NCBI GenBank assembly: GCA_029204225.1
Contig: CM055107.1
Location: 9,171,472 to 9,235,471, forward strand
Length of the DNA stretch: 64,000 bases
Source: Diphasiastrum complanatum
Taxonomy: Eukaryota > Streptophyta > Lycopodiopsida > Lycopodiales > Lycopodiaceae
Reading direction: 5' to 3'
Shown here piece by piece: positions 33,384 through 44,848 of the stretch. A model generated the notes under the pieces. That model did not search any database and was not told the DNA's origin. It saw only the letters and a list, made by a program, of their open reading frames with translations. The position numbers were made by a program, and so were the translations under genes. The number at the start of each line of letters is the position of its first letter. Position 1 is the stretch's first letter.

Positions 33384-33754
33384 TGCAGATGAAATGAGGG
33401 ATGGATTGCTGGAAAAAAAACAGCAGGGTTCACTGTTGGAGAGACGCTGAAAATGGGCGAGTGCAGGGCAAAGGAAATCAGATGCAAGGCAGGGCGTTGC
33501 GTGGGCGATGGGCGACGCAAGGAATCAAAGGCAGGCAAGAAAAACCAGCAGCGATGGCAGGGCGGAGAGGGCTCAAAAAAATTTCAGAGGAAATGCGAGG
33601 GGGGCGGGTAGGTTTAGGTAAAAAAAAATTAAAAAAAATATTAAATAATAAATATATTATTATATTGTGGTACCGCGGTACCATCATGGTACCGCGGTAC
33701 CAGTATGGTCCCGCGGTACCGGGATCCGCGGTACCCAGTACCGCGGGACCTATG

Positions 33755-33762
<8 letters not shown>

Positions 33763-33806
<44 letters not shown>
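33763..33806. repeat. (AT)n next to hAT copy 1
   Basis: A TA array of about 40 bp just outside the 8-bp duplication. Confidence 0.9.
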
Positions 33807-33810
<4 letters not shown>

Positions 33811-34058
33811 GCGGACCCCGGACGCGAATGCACGTGCATGTCCGAGTCCGGACGCAGACGCGCCAGGGGTCCGTCCGGGGGTCCGGACGCGTCTGCTTTT
33901 TTTATATTTTTTTTAAAGTTTTATAGTGTTAAATAAATAAAATGAAATAAAAAAAAATGTGGACGCGTCTGACCCCACGTCCGGGGATCGTCCGGGTCCG
34001 GATGCCGGACGTGGACCTGCCCACGTCCGGCCCGGACACGCATCTCAGATATATATAT
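33807..34058. mobile_element. GC-rich fold-back (MITE-like) with GTCCGGAC repeats
   Basis: Many copies of GTCCGGACGCG and its reverse complement lie on both sides of an AT-rich centre (33896-33958), with (AT)n on both outer sides. The layout matches a small non-autonomous DNA element. Its exact ends and target duplication cannot be told because it sits in an AT array. Confidence 0.55.
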
Positions 34059-34785
34059 ATAGGAATACAAAATTATCTTCTACTCCTATTATTTAAGATG
34101 ATGCTTAATCCGATCCTTATGCTCCTTGGATCAGTTTCCCGTTGGATCAAAACCAACCTATAAATACTGGGTCGAAATGCTGTCTAGATCGAAATTGTTC
34201 GATATTGGGTTGAAATCGAATCCCAATACTGGGGCAGGGTCGGAAGTTCGAGGTTCATTGTTCTAGCAAGGCAATGTGGTTTCAATATCAATCCTTAATA
34301 ACGATCAGTAGTACTGCATAATAAATAATTTCAGATTTGTGGTGTATTATAAGATATTGTCGAATTCTACAGGGAAATCATACTTTGTCACCAATTTTGT
34401 GCCCGTGCCCTAGCATGCCCTGATCCTCTTTCCAGTACCTCTTTTGGCGATTTTAAGCAACTGCGCCCCGGGGCCTGTTCAAGATCGTGAATGCTAATTA
34501 ATTTTTCTAATTTCCCCCCCAAAACCCCTCATAGCTCGTTTTTGACCCTCATTTCTCATTTTTTGGGTATTTTTTCAACTTTTTTGGCCTTTTTTGTGCC
34601 TTTTTTTGGGCTGTTTTTGGGGGTGGGTACTAAAAAAAAGGCCATTAAATAATTTGAAGTAAATAATCTAGACTCCCTACAAATCTGCTTTTTCTGAAAA
34701 AAAATTTGACATTTTTTAAGGAATTTTTTGGGCTGTTTTTGGGGGTGGGACAAAGAAAAAAATCAATCAATTAATTAATTAATTA
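34059..34785. other. No gene recognised
   Basis: It includes two similar poly(T)/GGGGGTGGG phrases (TTTTTTGGGCTGTTTTTGGGGGTGGG) near 34603 and 34727, indicating an internal duplication. Confidence 0.4.
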
Positions 34786-34897
34786 CCTCCACGGTTCACA
34801 CGGTTCCTGCATAAATGTTCTGAGAACCGTACGGTTCACTGTGTGGTTCTCAGAACCGTAGTGAACCGTTAGCGGTTCATTAATTCTATGAGTCAGA
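34786..34897. repeat. AACCGT palindrome cluster, related to the MITE at 58812
   Basis: GGTTCTGAGAACCGTACGGTTC-type units and their complements are repeated, ending ...TTCTATG. The same units build 58812-59054. Only the right end is recognisable here, so this is probably a decayed copy. Confidence 0.6.
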
Positions 34898-35640
34898 TAT
34901 GAGTTGAAGAGCTGATAGAACTTTCTAAAATGCTTTTTTAGAATCCGAGGTTTTACCACTCAATGTGGGAAACTAAACAGATTTGTACTTGAATTCACAA
35001 TTCGTCATTAAAATCTTTGTGACACATTTCTAGTTTTTGAGAATCCAGACTAATGGAAAATTCTGTCCCTCTCTAGACAAAGTAGATACAATGTAGGTGA
35101 AAGTGGCCAAAGCCATCTTTTAACAGCTCTGAATCTGTATTTTAATATTGATTTTCAATTAACAAGTTGAAGTGAATGTTATTGAATTTGTTTCAAATTC
35201 TGAACCTGGGTTTATCTGTACAATTATCTCAGTAACTCTTCATTTTGCAACTGCCACCAACAGGCTACCAAACTTCAAGCGGTATCTTGCAATGTCATTG
35301 ACATGGACGCTGGTATTTTAGAATGCCTCTGCTAATTGATATTTATAAACCCAAAGTTTTGTATTCCTCAACTTTGGGCAAACGAAAATTAAAATTACAA
35401 AGGCAGGGGCTGTTGTGATCTTTTCTGATCACCTTGTATCAAAGTTAAAAACAGCATGGATATCTTTTGTAACTGATTTGCTAACTTAAGGAAGCAGTTA
35501 AATGTTCAGGGAACAGCTGTCCCTGTTTTGATCTCTCTGCTTAGAGGATTTCAAGGGTTAGCTATACAGGGTGAATGAAAACTTAAATCAAGAGACCGTA
35601 GAAAACTTTTGATAAAATGAGACGGAAATTTTGACTAGTA
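34898..35640. other. No gene recognised
   Basis: AT-rich intergenic DNA without conserved frames. Confidence 0.4.
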
Positions 35641-35990
35641 TCAAACATATTAATACCCTACAAACGGAACAGTTCCATACCATTCCTAGGAAACGTAATG
35701 AGCGGTTCCTAACCGTACTGTTCCTTAGGGTTCCCGAATCCTAACAGTCTGTATACTGCACACCCTAGAAACCTACACCTAAAACCCCGTTCTGAGAGGA
35801 TTCTGAAAATCCGTTCTGAAAATGATTTTCAAAACGCAATCTAAAAAAGAAAACGATCCTGAAAACGCATTTGAAAACGATTATGAAAACACGTTCTGAA
35901 AACGATTCTAAAAACGATTCTAAAAACGCGTTCTGAAAACCCATTCCTAAAACGCCCCTTCCTAAGGAACGGAACCATCACCAACGAAGA
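35641..35990 (+). repeat. Minisatellite of GAAAACGATTCT-type units
   Basis: Between about 35790 and 35955 a 12-bp unit (TCTGAAAACGAT, with variants AAAACGCGT and AAAACGCAT) is repeated some ten times. It is flanked on both sides by GGAAC/GTTCC-rich sequence (35660-35730, 35955-35975). The arrangement suggests another fold-back element with repeats at its centre. Confidence 0.65.
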
Positions 35991-36013
35991 ACCTTACCAA
36001 AGGGTTATAAAAT

Positions 36014-36041
36014 GTTGCAGCGGATCGTGTTCCGCTGCAAC
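36014..36041. repeat. Perfect 11-bp-stem hairpin
   Basis: GTTGCAGCGGA, loop TCGTGT, then TCCGCTGCAAC, near the right edge of the GGAAC-rich block. Confidence 0.8.
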
Positions 36042-36062
36042 AGCGAGATTCTGGAACGAGCG

Positions 36063-36481
36063 TTCCGGACAGCCTAATGCTCTCTGGATCGTCCTTTTTT
36101 TTTTTTCATAAAAGTTTAAAAAAAAAAAACCCAGCAAATGGCCAACCAAATTTTTTTTACATACTGTCTAAACAATTTCACACACCAACAAATCTGTTTT
36201 TTTAAAACAAACAATAAAAAAAAAAAATCAAGATCCACTGATCCATCACAAAGTTGAGATGCAATAAGTCCCTTTCCGGACAGCCTAATGCTCTCTGGAT
36301 CGTCCTTTTTTTTTTTTTTCTTAAAAGTTTAAAAAAAAAAACCCAGCAAATGGCCAACCAAATTTTTTTTACATACTATCTAAACAATTTCACACACCAA
36401 CAAATCTGTTTTTTTAAAACAAACAATAAAAAAAAAAATATCGAGATCCACTAATCCATCACAAAGTCGAGATGCAATAAG
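36063..36481 (+). repeat. Tandem duplication of about 206 bp
   Basis: Copies at 36063-36268 and 36274-36481 both start TTCCGGACAGCCTAATGCTC and end GAGATGCAATAAG, with a few substitutions and slightly different homopolymer lengths. The duplication looks recent. Confidence 0.93.
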
Positions 36482-38150
36482 CTAAAGAGACGTGCGCTTC
36501 AAATGAAAATCAAGAGGAAGTTTTGAAAAAGTGAAATCTACGATGAACCGTAATGTTTGTATCAATGCAAATAACATGTCTCACCAAAATATACATTGAA
36601 TTTGACAATCCATAATATGACATATGATAATGAGAATAGGAAACAAGTGGGATCAAAATCAATTACCATATATATCACTTCCGTTATTGTGACCTCCAAT
36701 GATGCCTCCCTTTGTCTATTAACAAAGTTTAAAGGGCCAAATTCAATTTGTAATCCAGAACAAGTGACATGTAGAATGACAATTATCTGGTTTGCAAGCT
36801 TGCTCACTCAAATTGATTGAGGAATCTAACCACAACATAAGACACTTAAGCGATGAAAGCAAGTAATAAAACATTCTCCTTTGAATCTATGAGGAACTTT
36901 TGAAAACCATGATGATAAAAATCATTGTAGGTGTAGGTGTGTCAAGAAGAGCTTGGTGGATGGGATTTACAAGACATCATAATATAAACACAAGAGGAAT
37001 TGTGATGAATTGCCATAAAAAAACTCCAACTCCACAATACATAGTTGTAAAGGGATTGTCATGTCTACATTGTTATTCATTTGTGACTTTTGGATATTGA
37101 ATAGACATTTAGCCTAAGCTAGGTTTATGCAAGTCATGGCTTGTAGGGCTTTGGCCAAGATCTTATTCAACGTGTCTCAGGCATTATTGTAGGGATTAGC
37201 CTTTGCTACCTCATTTTTGATGTATTGAAGGACTCTAGCGCACTAACCCTTGCTTGGATTTTTTGCTCATTTGCATCTTGCTTTGCTGATTTTTCACCAC
37301 AATAGCTAGTGCCTATTCTTGGATGTTGGCGCACTATTCCTTGCTCGTTGTTCTACTTTACTTGGCTAAATTCTCTCTGCTTTCTAGTTCCATTAGCACC
37401 CATTTTTTAGCTCCATTTGCAGCACCTTCAACACACTTTCATGAGCAAATTTGATAGTTTGATAGGTGGTGCCTTGGTTCACAATTTGTCTTTGGGGCAT
37501 TATCGTTTTTAACTAGCAGCCTATTTAAAGAAGATTTTGACATGACTTTCTTTACCACTCGCTCACTGAATTTCTCTGCTACTCTTGGGTATTGAAATTT
37601 CACAATACTGGTTATGTAAAATTCCACTTGTAAGTGATGATGTGGCTCATGCCACGTGTCTAGATGCTTAGCCCTATGCCTAATCATGTCAATTCCTCAC
37701 ATGATAAATAGCTTTGTAGAGAGCATATAGGACTATTTTTAGCAAGTTTTACATTGTTGATGGATCTCGATATCGTGAGGCCAATGCTAGGGTTGATGGA
37801 CTATTCTAAGGTATTAAATTAAGGTTTAGGTCAAGAATGGCTGAAGGGTAACCCTAAATCTAAGATGGAGATATATATATAGGCTCCTTCATGAATTCTA
37901 TATCCTTTTCATTTGAACAAGAGAATCAAATCTCATTATTAATAATGTGTTGAAAACCCTTGATGTGCACTCTAATTCATTGAAAATCGTATGGATTAAA
38001 TTTGTCATTCAAAAGTTATAAGCAAAATAGTAAGATAATGTCTATTTTTTAGGATGAAAAAGTAACATACATGTGCAAAAATCACAATTGAGCCTAGAAA
38101 TACTTTAAATCATAGTTGGGCCTTTGTGCCCACCTCCATTGGCAACGATG
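36482..38150. other. Intergenic, no gene recognised
   Basis: Small open frames of 66-82 codons lack recognisable motifs. Confidence 0.4.
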
Positions 38151-38214
38151 GGGGTGGACAAAGAGGTCCAAAACTACAAAAAAAAAAAAAAAATTGGACC
38201 TCTTTGTCCACCCC
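38151..38214. repeat. Perfect 21-bp-stem hairpin with A-rich loop
   Basis: GGGGTGGACAAAGAGGTCCAA (38151-38171) pairs without mismatch with 38194-38214 around a 22-base loop that is mostly A. Related phrases (GTGGACAAAGAG) recur at about 38372. It could be a fold-back element or a small-RNA-like precursor. Confidence 0.85.
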
Positions 38215-39405
38215 GCAAATAAGGGTGGGCAAAGTTCCCAAAAATTGTGAAACTTGATTTTAGCCTTGCTTTCCACACCCATTATCGTTGTTGAGATGCG
38301 AAGGGAGGCACAAAATCAAGTTATTTTACAATTTAAAAGTCCCTTCCCATCCCCATCAGTGATGATGGAAGTGGACAAAGAGACTATCAAGTATTGTGGG
38401 GTACAAAACATTGGAACATACAAGTGAAAAATCAATGTTTTATCAAGATTGAAGTGAAATGGAGATTTTTTTACACTTATATTACATACATAAATCGACC
38501 TGATGCAAATGTATCATTAGATTAATATCACAACTAAGTTATATTTGTGAAAATTCACACGTGTAGGGATGCCCTAATGTGTGAGAATGATCTCCTAAGC
38601 AAAGCTTATGCACTTTAGGTCTTCTATTGATTGAAATCCAAGATCAATTGATGAAATCTAAGGCAAAGAGGCAAAGTTGCATGCATACATTCATAACCAA
38701 AGTAGTTTCACACATGTGGAAGCTCATCATGAAAAAACTAAATTAAATTAAGCTCTTCTCCTCGGGTAGAGAGAGAATAGACCAATTGAACTCGAGTAGA
38801 GAGAGAAAGTGAAATACATACAAACTTGAGAGATCTCCAAATTGACTCAAAAACTCACATTAAAAATTATGATGGGAATGAAAGTACATATAAAACTCAT
38901 GGAGATCCATGCTTCAATCCTATTGGACCTCTCAATCGTAGCCTCTCTAATCCTATTCAATGTGTGATGCAACATCCCTCACTCTCTCTTATGATTGGAC
39001 CCTTTGACTTTTGCCACTACATAGAGTGCATCACCCATCAAACCTAAACTTGACATGTGTAAGCAATCTAACTAGCTCGAGTTACATCACAATTGAATTA
39101 TGGGCCTAATCATGACAAAACATGTGTACTTGACCATTTGACCTCTAAAGCCACGATTGGCCCTATCACCTAGTAACACCAAGATGCTTGACTAGCAATC
39201 TTTATGATACCCCTAAAGTCAACATTATAAACTATTTATAACTATTTTACACACGTGGGAATATGGTTCACACGTGTGAAATGTACTCACAAACATGAAA
39301 CATAAAATTGCCAAGCTAGATTTTTGCCAATTTTTGCCAATTTTATCTTAATAACTAGAAATGAGTCACGACGAGAAACTCATACATCTCACATTTTCAC
39401 ATTTT
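38215..39405. other. Intergenic, no gene recognised
   Basis: It contains two copies of a phrase CTCGRGTAGAGAGAGA near 38762 and 38791. No coding is evident. Confidence 0.4.
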
Positions 39406-39935
39406 GCTCGAGTAGAGGCCGCTCACGCGCAAAATGTCTCGACTTAAAGATTTACCCCTTACACTTCTTTTGTACAAGTTCTACTAATATGAGAAACTTT
39501 ACATGAATAAAAGGTAAACATTCTCCTGCAAGTAGATGCATTTACATCAAGGCTTATTCATAAAACTCCAATTTACTCAAAATCAACAAATTCTTAATGA
39601 ATGCGTGTTTGCACTTGTGTAGAGGGTGCTCATGCGCAAAATGTCCCAACTTGAGGATTTACCCCTTACACTTTGTACAAGTTCTACTAATATGAGAACT
39701 TTACATGAATAAAAGGTTAACATTCTCCTGCACGTAGATGCATTTACAACAAAGCTTATTCATAAAGCTCCAATTTTCTCAAAATCAACAAATTTCTTAA
39801 TGAATGTGTGTTTGCACTTGAGTAGAGGCACGGTGCTCACGCGCCAAATGTCCTGACATGAGGATTTACGCCCCAAAGCTTATTCATAAAACTCCAATTT
39901 TCTCAAAATCAACAAATTCTTAATGAATGTGCCTT
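39406..39935 (+). repeat. Tandem repeat, unit about 205 bp, 2.6 copies
   Basis: Units start at about 39406, 39611 and 39816 with a G-AGTAGAGG...CTCACGCGC phrase, and contain TACAAGTTCTACTAATATGA and ACTCCAATTTTCTCAAAATC. The third unit lacks about 90 bp internally. It has satellite-like structure. Confidence 0.9.
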
Positions 39936-40586
39936 CTACGTCACATCATTCTACTTCAGTGGTGCATTAATTCATAAGATCTATGTACCAGACTTATCAA
40001 ATCCACTTTGAAGACTCTGAGCTTTTCTCGATTCACATCTTGACAACAATTGAGATGGAGGGTCGTATTGAACTTTGAATCCATGACCAAAGTTATTCAC
40101 CTCTGGTGGATTACTTGGTAGGTCCACAATATTGATGCAATGCTCTACTCCAAGGTCATACCAGACTTATCAAATCCACTTTGAAGAGCAAATGATGAGT
40201 AAATTTTAAAATGATCCTTACTCATAAATTTGATCGAATAGAGATTGATGAAAGACCTCTCACAAAAAAGAGTAATCTAGATGCATAGTAGTCTCGCTTA
40301 TTGTGATATCCATGATGTAGCTTGTTTGCTTTAGCTTAAAGTATACAATCTAGGCATGTGGTAAAACTTTCCCATTGCAAAATTTTGTTGAGTATGGCAG
40401 TTTTTAAAAATTTCATTGCTTGTATCAAATTTATTACATGCGATTTTTGGAGGTACCTCCGATGCAAAAATATTTTTTTGGAGACTTGGCTATTGAATAA
40501 TCATGATATATTCTTTGGAGCATGTTTAACAATAACCTCATAGATAATAGTACAAAGTGGATATATATGTATATATCAGTGGCTAG
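39936..40586. other. Intergenic with a short direct repeat
   Basis: CCAGACTTATCAAATCCACT plus TTGAAGA occurs at about 39988 and 40161. No gene was recognised. Confidence 0.45.
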
Positions 40587-40933
40587 GGTTTTGGGTGTAA
40601 AAAAAGAAGGTACAGTACATGGTGCAGGGGACAGGTGCAACGACACATGGGCACTATGGGTGAGCAGACCATGGGGCCAATGAAAGACCAGCACATGGGG
40701 GAGCAACACATGGGGGCAAGTACAGAGGCACATGGAGGGATGATGGGAATGCACATGGCCAATCAAATTGTGGGGATAAATAGACACTCACAATGCCATT
40801 GTGAGAGGCATTTTCAGAGGCTATGAGAGAGCCAGTGATAGCCAGTGATAGGCTGTGAGAGGCTGTTTGAGAACCAGGGTACTGTGAGAGGATGTTCGAG
40901 GACCAAGGTGTTGTGAGGAGAAAGTCGATCAAG

Positions 40934-41215
40934 ATGGTAGAGCGCATACCACCGAAGCCCGAGGGCGAAGCCAGGAGGAAGCTCGAGGAAGATATCCAAA
41001 GGTACAACGAAAGACATCGGAAGCAAGAGGCAGACATTGCAGAGATGCTGCGACAGACTCGACAGAGACACCCAGAGCTGCAGATACCCGCCCCCATTGT
41101 GGCCCCTGCCCCCGCTGTCGAGCTGGATTCCTGGTCTCTTGCGGACGAGAGGAGTTGTCAATGCCTCATCACCCCCATGCAAATCGCCTGGCTGGCTAGG
41201 CTGGGCCCAAGCTGA
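40934..41215 (+). pseudogene. Second hAT ORF, truncated homologue of 31145-31510
   Basis: It starts MVERIPPKPEGEARRKLEED and stays closely similar to copy 1 for about 65 residues. After AVELD the sequence changes abruptly to text from the opposite-strand transposase end, so the C-terminal half is lost. Conservation of the N-terminal half between two diverged copies supports a real gene. Confidence 0.7.
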
Positions 41216-42075
41216 GGCCGGCTGGGATAGGGAAGCCAAAGAGGGAACTCCATGTGCAGCTGAGCGAGGAGGATGAGCCTGTGGAGTGTGTGCCCGTGGG
41301 ACTGCTGCAGGTTGAGGAACTGGCTGTGCAGGAGGCAAGTACAGTGGCGATATGTACTGAAAGGGACGTTGTGGTGGCCGAGTACTGGTACATCCTGGGA
41401 GCTGCCAAAGGGAGAGCCAATGGAGTGGGTGCTGCCAAAGGAGGAGGATGTGAAGTGGGTGCTGCCACTGGAGGAGCCATTGTGGATGTGGGTGCTGCAA
41501 GAAAAAACCTGGGCATAGATGGTGGCCTGCCATGGAGACCTGGTGTTGCAGAAGTGGATGGCGATGGAGGGGCCTCAATGGCATTGGTGGCACTGGAGGA
41601 GCTGTGCGGCGCACATATACTCTCTGAGGAACTGGAGGAACTGGAGGCACCTCATGTAGCTGCTCTGGCTGAGACTCTGTGTATGGCATGCTGACAAGAG
41701 ATGATGGAGGTGCCCTGACGCTCGACATCTGCTGGGTCTCTAGATCCAACGTGGCAATCAAGTCGTCTAACTGGGCATCTGAATACAAATGCTCAGGGCT
41801 CTGGGCCTCATCCTATGCACCATCCCCTGAATCAACTCGTGCCTCATCATGTGCACCTTGTAGACCTTGCATGGCCTCCCAATCGGTGCAATCAAAGTCA
41901 TCCGATGTCTCCTCTGGTGTGTTGTCGTAGTAATGGCCATGACTCTGTACTACACGCATCCGAGCAGCTGCGGGACCGACATCTAAATCATTTTGCCCTC
42001 TATCAAGAGCCTCCTCCATCATATCGACATAGGTCGGTATGCCATTGCCCCCCCTTGTGTGCCCTGCCTGTCTCT

Positions 42076-42566
<491 letters not shown>

Positions 42567-42984
42567 TTGGCAAGCTCCCTCTCTCTCTGCCATCAAATGT
42601 GTGCCCAAGTCATCTGCAGGCATGGAATGGATGTTGTCCGTAGGCAAGTCAACCTGGCGGTCCAAATCAGATATCTTCGTCTGCAAGGTCAAAATTGAGC
42701 ATGTCAGGAAAACAAGTTGATTAGAAATTGAAACCTACATTTTAGTGAGACGTCAACCAACATGCTATGGGAGAATGGCCCATCACCTGCAATGCGCTCG
42801 TAATGGTCGGCAGTCTCCTGGTGAGATGTGCGTTGGTGCTGCAGAACACCAACCGCTCTAGTTGACTCACTGACAGCCTGTTTCTTCTCCTCGTGTGAAT
42901 GAGGACCCATGTGCTCCAATTATGCTCACACACGGAGGCAGCGCAATCCTGTGGTACGTGCAATGAAATGGTTCAGCACACTCA

Positions 42985-43528
42985 GTATCAAGGAATTTTC
43001 TATCATTAGAGAAATCATCCACGAAGATAGTCAGTATCACAAAATCTTTTTCTACTCTTTTAATGTAGACATTGCAGTCTGGTTGTGTAGGATTGAAGTC
43101 TAGAGACTTCAGAAGACCATCAAGCTTCTTGTACCAAGCTCATGATGCTTGTTTTAGACCATAGATGCATCTCTGCAACCGACAGAACCTTCAGGCTGCT
43201 TCATGAAAATTTCCTCCTCTAGATCTTCGTGGAGAAAGGCTGTTTTCACATCAATCTGGTGAATTTCCAGATTGTGTTGTGTGGCGTATGCAAGGAGTAG
43301 TCGTATGCTTGTCATCTTGACCATCGACGAATATGTGTCGAAATAATCAACACCATATCTCTGCGTGTAGCCCTTTGCGACAAGCCTTGGTTTGTAGCGG
43401 CCAATGGTGCCATCTGATTTCATCTTTTTCTTGTACACCCACTTGCAGTCGACTATTTTCCTGTTTTCTGGCAGTGGCTCCAATGTCCATGTCTCGTTTT
43501 GCCTCATCGACTCGATCTCCTCTAACAT
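42985..43528 (-). pseudogene. Copia reverse transcriptase (RVT_2) fragment
   Basis: It contains NETWTLEPLPENRKIVDCKW, RLVAKGYTQRYGVDYFDTYS, HQIDVKTAFLHEDLEEEIFM and then a FVDD box in place of YVDD. A frameshift splits the domain near 43154-43200. It stops just after the FVDD box. Confidence 0.9.
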
Positions 43529-43545
43529 TGCCTGCTTCCAGAATT

Positions 43546-43734
43546 CTATTCACCTCCGTTGTCAGATCTAAGGATCTGTATCCTTTTCGAGGTGTGTCGC
43601 TCTGCAAATGCCGCGAACTTCGTGAAGGAATCTTTCTTTAAGTAGTAGATTTTGGTCAACCGACTGTAATTATCTATGAACGTCAAAAAACACCTCAAAC
43701 CTGAGAGCGAATCCATCTTCATCGGTCCACACAC
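43546..43734 (-). pseudogene. Copia integrase core fragment
   Basis: Readable text includes CGPMKMDSLSG and FLTFIDNYSRLTKIYYLK, then IQILRSDNGGE, the second Asp region of the D,D35E core. The remainder is lost before the RT. Confidence 0.85.
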
Positions 43735-43947
43735 ATCAGAGTGGACGAGCTCAAGAACTTCCTTGGCTCTTCTTCCCTCATGTGTGAATGGATTCCGATG
43801 TTGCTTGCCTTTCTAACAGGCTTCGCAGAACTTAGTTTCGGAGCTTGAAATCCTGAGACCTGTGACTATGTCTTCTCTGCTCATGTCGTACTGGCTCTAC
43901 ATGTTCAGATGATACATTCTCCTATGCCAGAGCTGATCTTCATTTTC

Positions 43948-44761
43948 TCATGCATTTAATATGCTATCATAGTTGTTGATTATTTTGGCCTGGTAGAGGT
44001 TTCCTTCTCTGCATCCGACCGTCAGCAACTTGTTTGTCGTTTTCTCGATCATGCGGCATGTGTTGTCGTCGAACCAGCATTTGTTGGCCGTATGGCCTAG
44101 TTTGTGGTAGTGATCGCAGGAAGAAGATTGTTGATTCGAGGACTTCGTCTTCTCAAATCTTGGCTTGTTCTTGTTTTTCTTCTTTCTTTTCGTAAAGAGA
44201 GACTTCTCTTGATCACTGCTCCCCTCTCCTTCGTCTCTCATCAGCGACAAGGTTGACTGGTTTGTTGAATGTCATATCTATTAGACTCAGTATGAGCATT
44301 CTCAGCGGCTGATAGGATGTCGATAGAGATTTCATGAAGTACATTAGTTGTTGTGGCGTTGGGACCTGGTGCTCTTGTCCTGATGCAACGAGCTGAGCGA
44401 AGATCGTTCTGATCTTCTCAACGTGTTGATCCAACTGGTTGTCATCCCATCGTATGGATTGCAGCTGATTGTGAAGGTGCATGACTGAAGCTGTAGTCCT
44501 CACTTCATACTTCTATTTTAATCTTTCCCACGCTGCATGGCTGCTTTCGCGGTCTTCAATTTGCATGAGTAGATCTTCATTTATGGACAAAACGATGATC
44601 GCCATTGCACGCTCATCTTTCCTAATCCATTCAGCTCTCCTCGGGTCTCTCTCTGGAGGCTGCACCTCTGAGAGTTCGGTCACCGACCAGATGCCTTTGC
44701 CCTTCAGAAGTGTTTTGATTTTAAATTTTCAGATTCTGTAATTTGCGCTATCAAGACTCAT
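43948..44761 (-). pseudogene. Copia gag fragments
   Basis: The start MSLDSANYRI is followed at once by a TGA where Trp is expected (then KFKIKTLLKGKG). Later come HAAWERLK and HLHNQLQSIRW, gag helices of the UBN2/RVT_2-associated type. 43948-44250 holds the zinc knuckle CDHYHKLGHTANKCW (first Cys pair altered). Several stops are present. Confidence 0.82.
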
Positions 44762-44836
44762 TGCTACTCTTATTTGTAGCCATATTGTGTTGTCTGGAAG
44801 AATCACTGTTGGGATATCAGTAGTGAAAACCTGTGA

Positions 44837-44848
44837 GCTCCGATACCA
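44837..44848 (-). other. Copia primer-binding site
   Basis: TGGTATCGGAGC differs by one base from the plant copia consensus TGGTATCAGAGC, which is complementary to the 3' end of initiator methionine tRNA. It abuts the LTR. Confidence 0.8.

Larger units (their letters stand above)
30494..33754 (-). mobile_element. hAT transposon copy 1 (internally deleted), 8-bp target-site duplication
   Basis: The element begins CATAGTACC and ends CCTATG. It is flanked by ATACATAC at 30486-30493 and 33755-33762, the 8-bp duplication size of hAT elements. The duplication lies in a local ATAC repeat, so it is supportive but not decisive. Both ends are packed with GGTACCGC/GCGGTACC subterminal palindromes (30500-30595 and 33665-33750). 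Inside are a minus-strand BED/DUF659 transposase and a convergent plus-strand small gene. The transposase is cut short in the DUF659 region, so this copy is a deletion derivative of the family also seen at 40587-46520. Confidence 0.88.

Noticed and set aside
40814-41788. A 324-aa His/Pro/Leu-rich open frame on the minus strand
   Set aside because: It crosses the junction between the hAT transposase tail and the antisense of the second ORF; composition is repeat-like and no domain is present.
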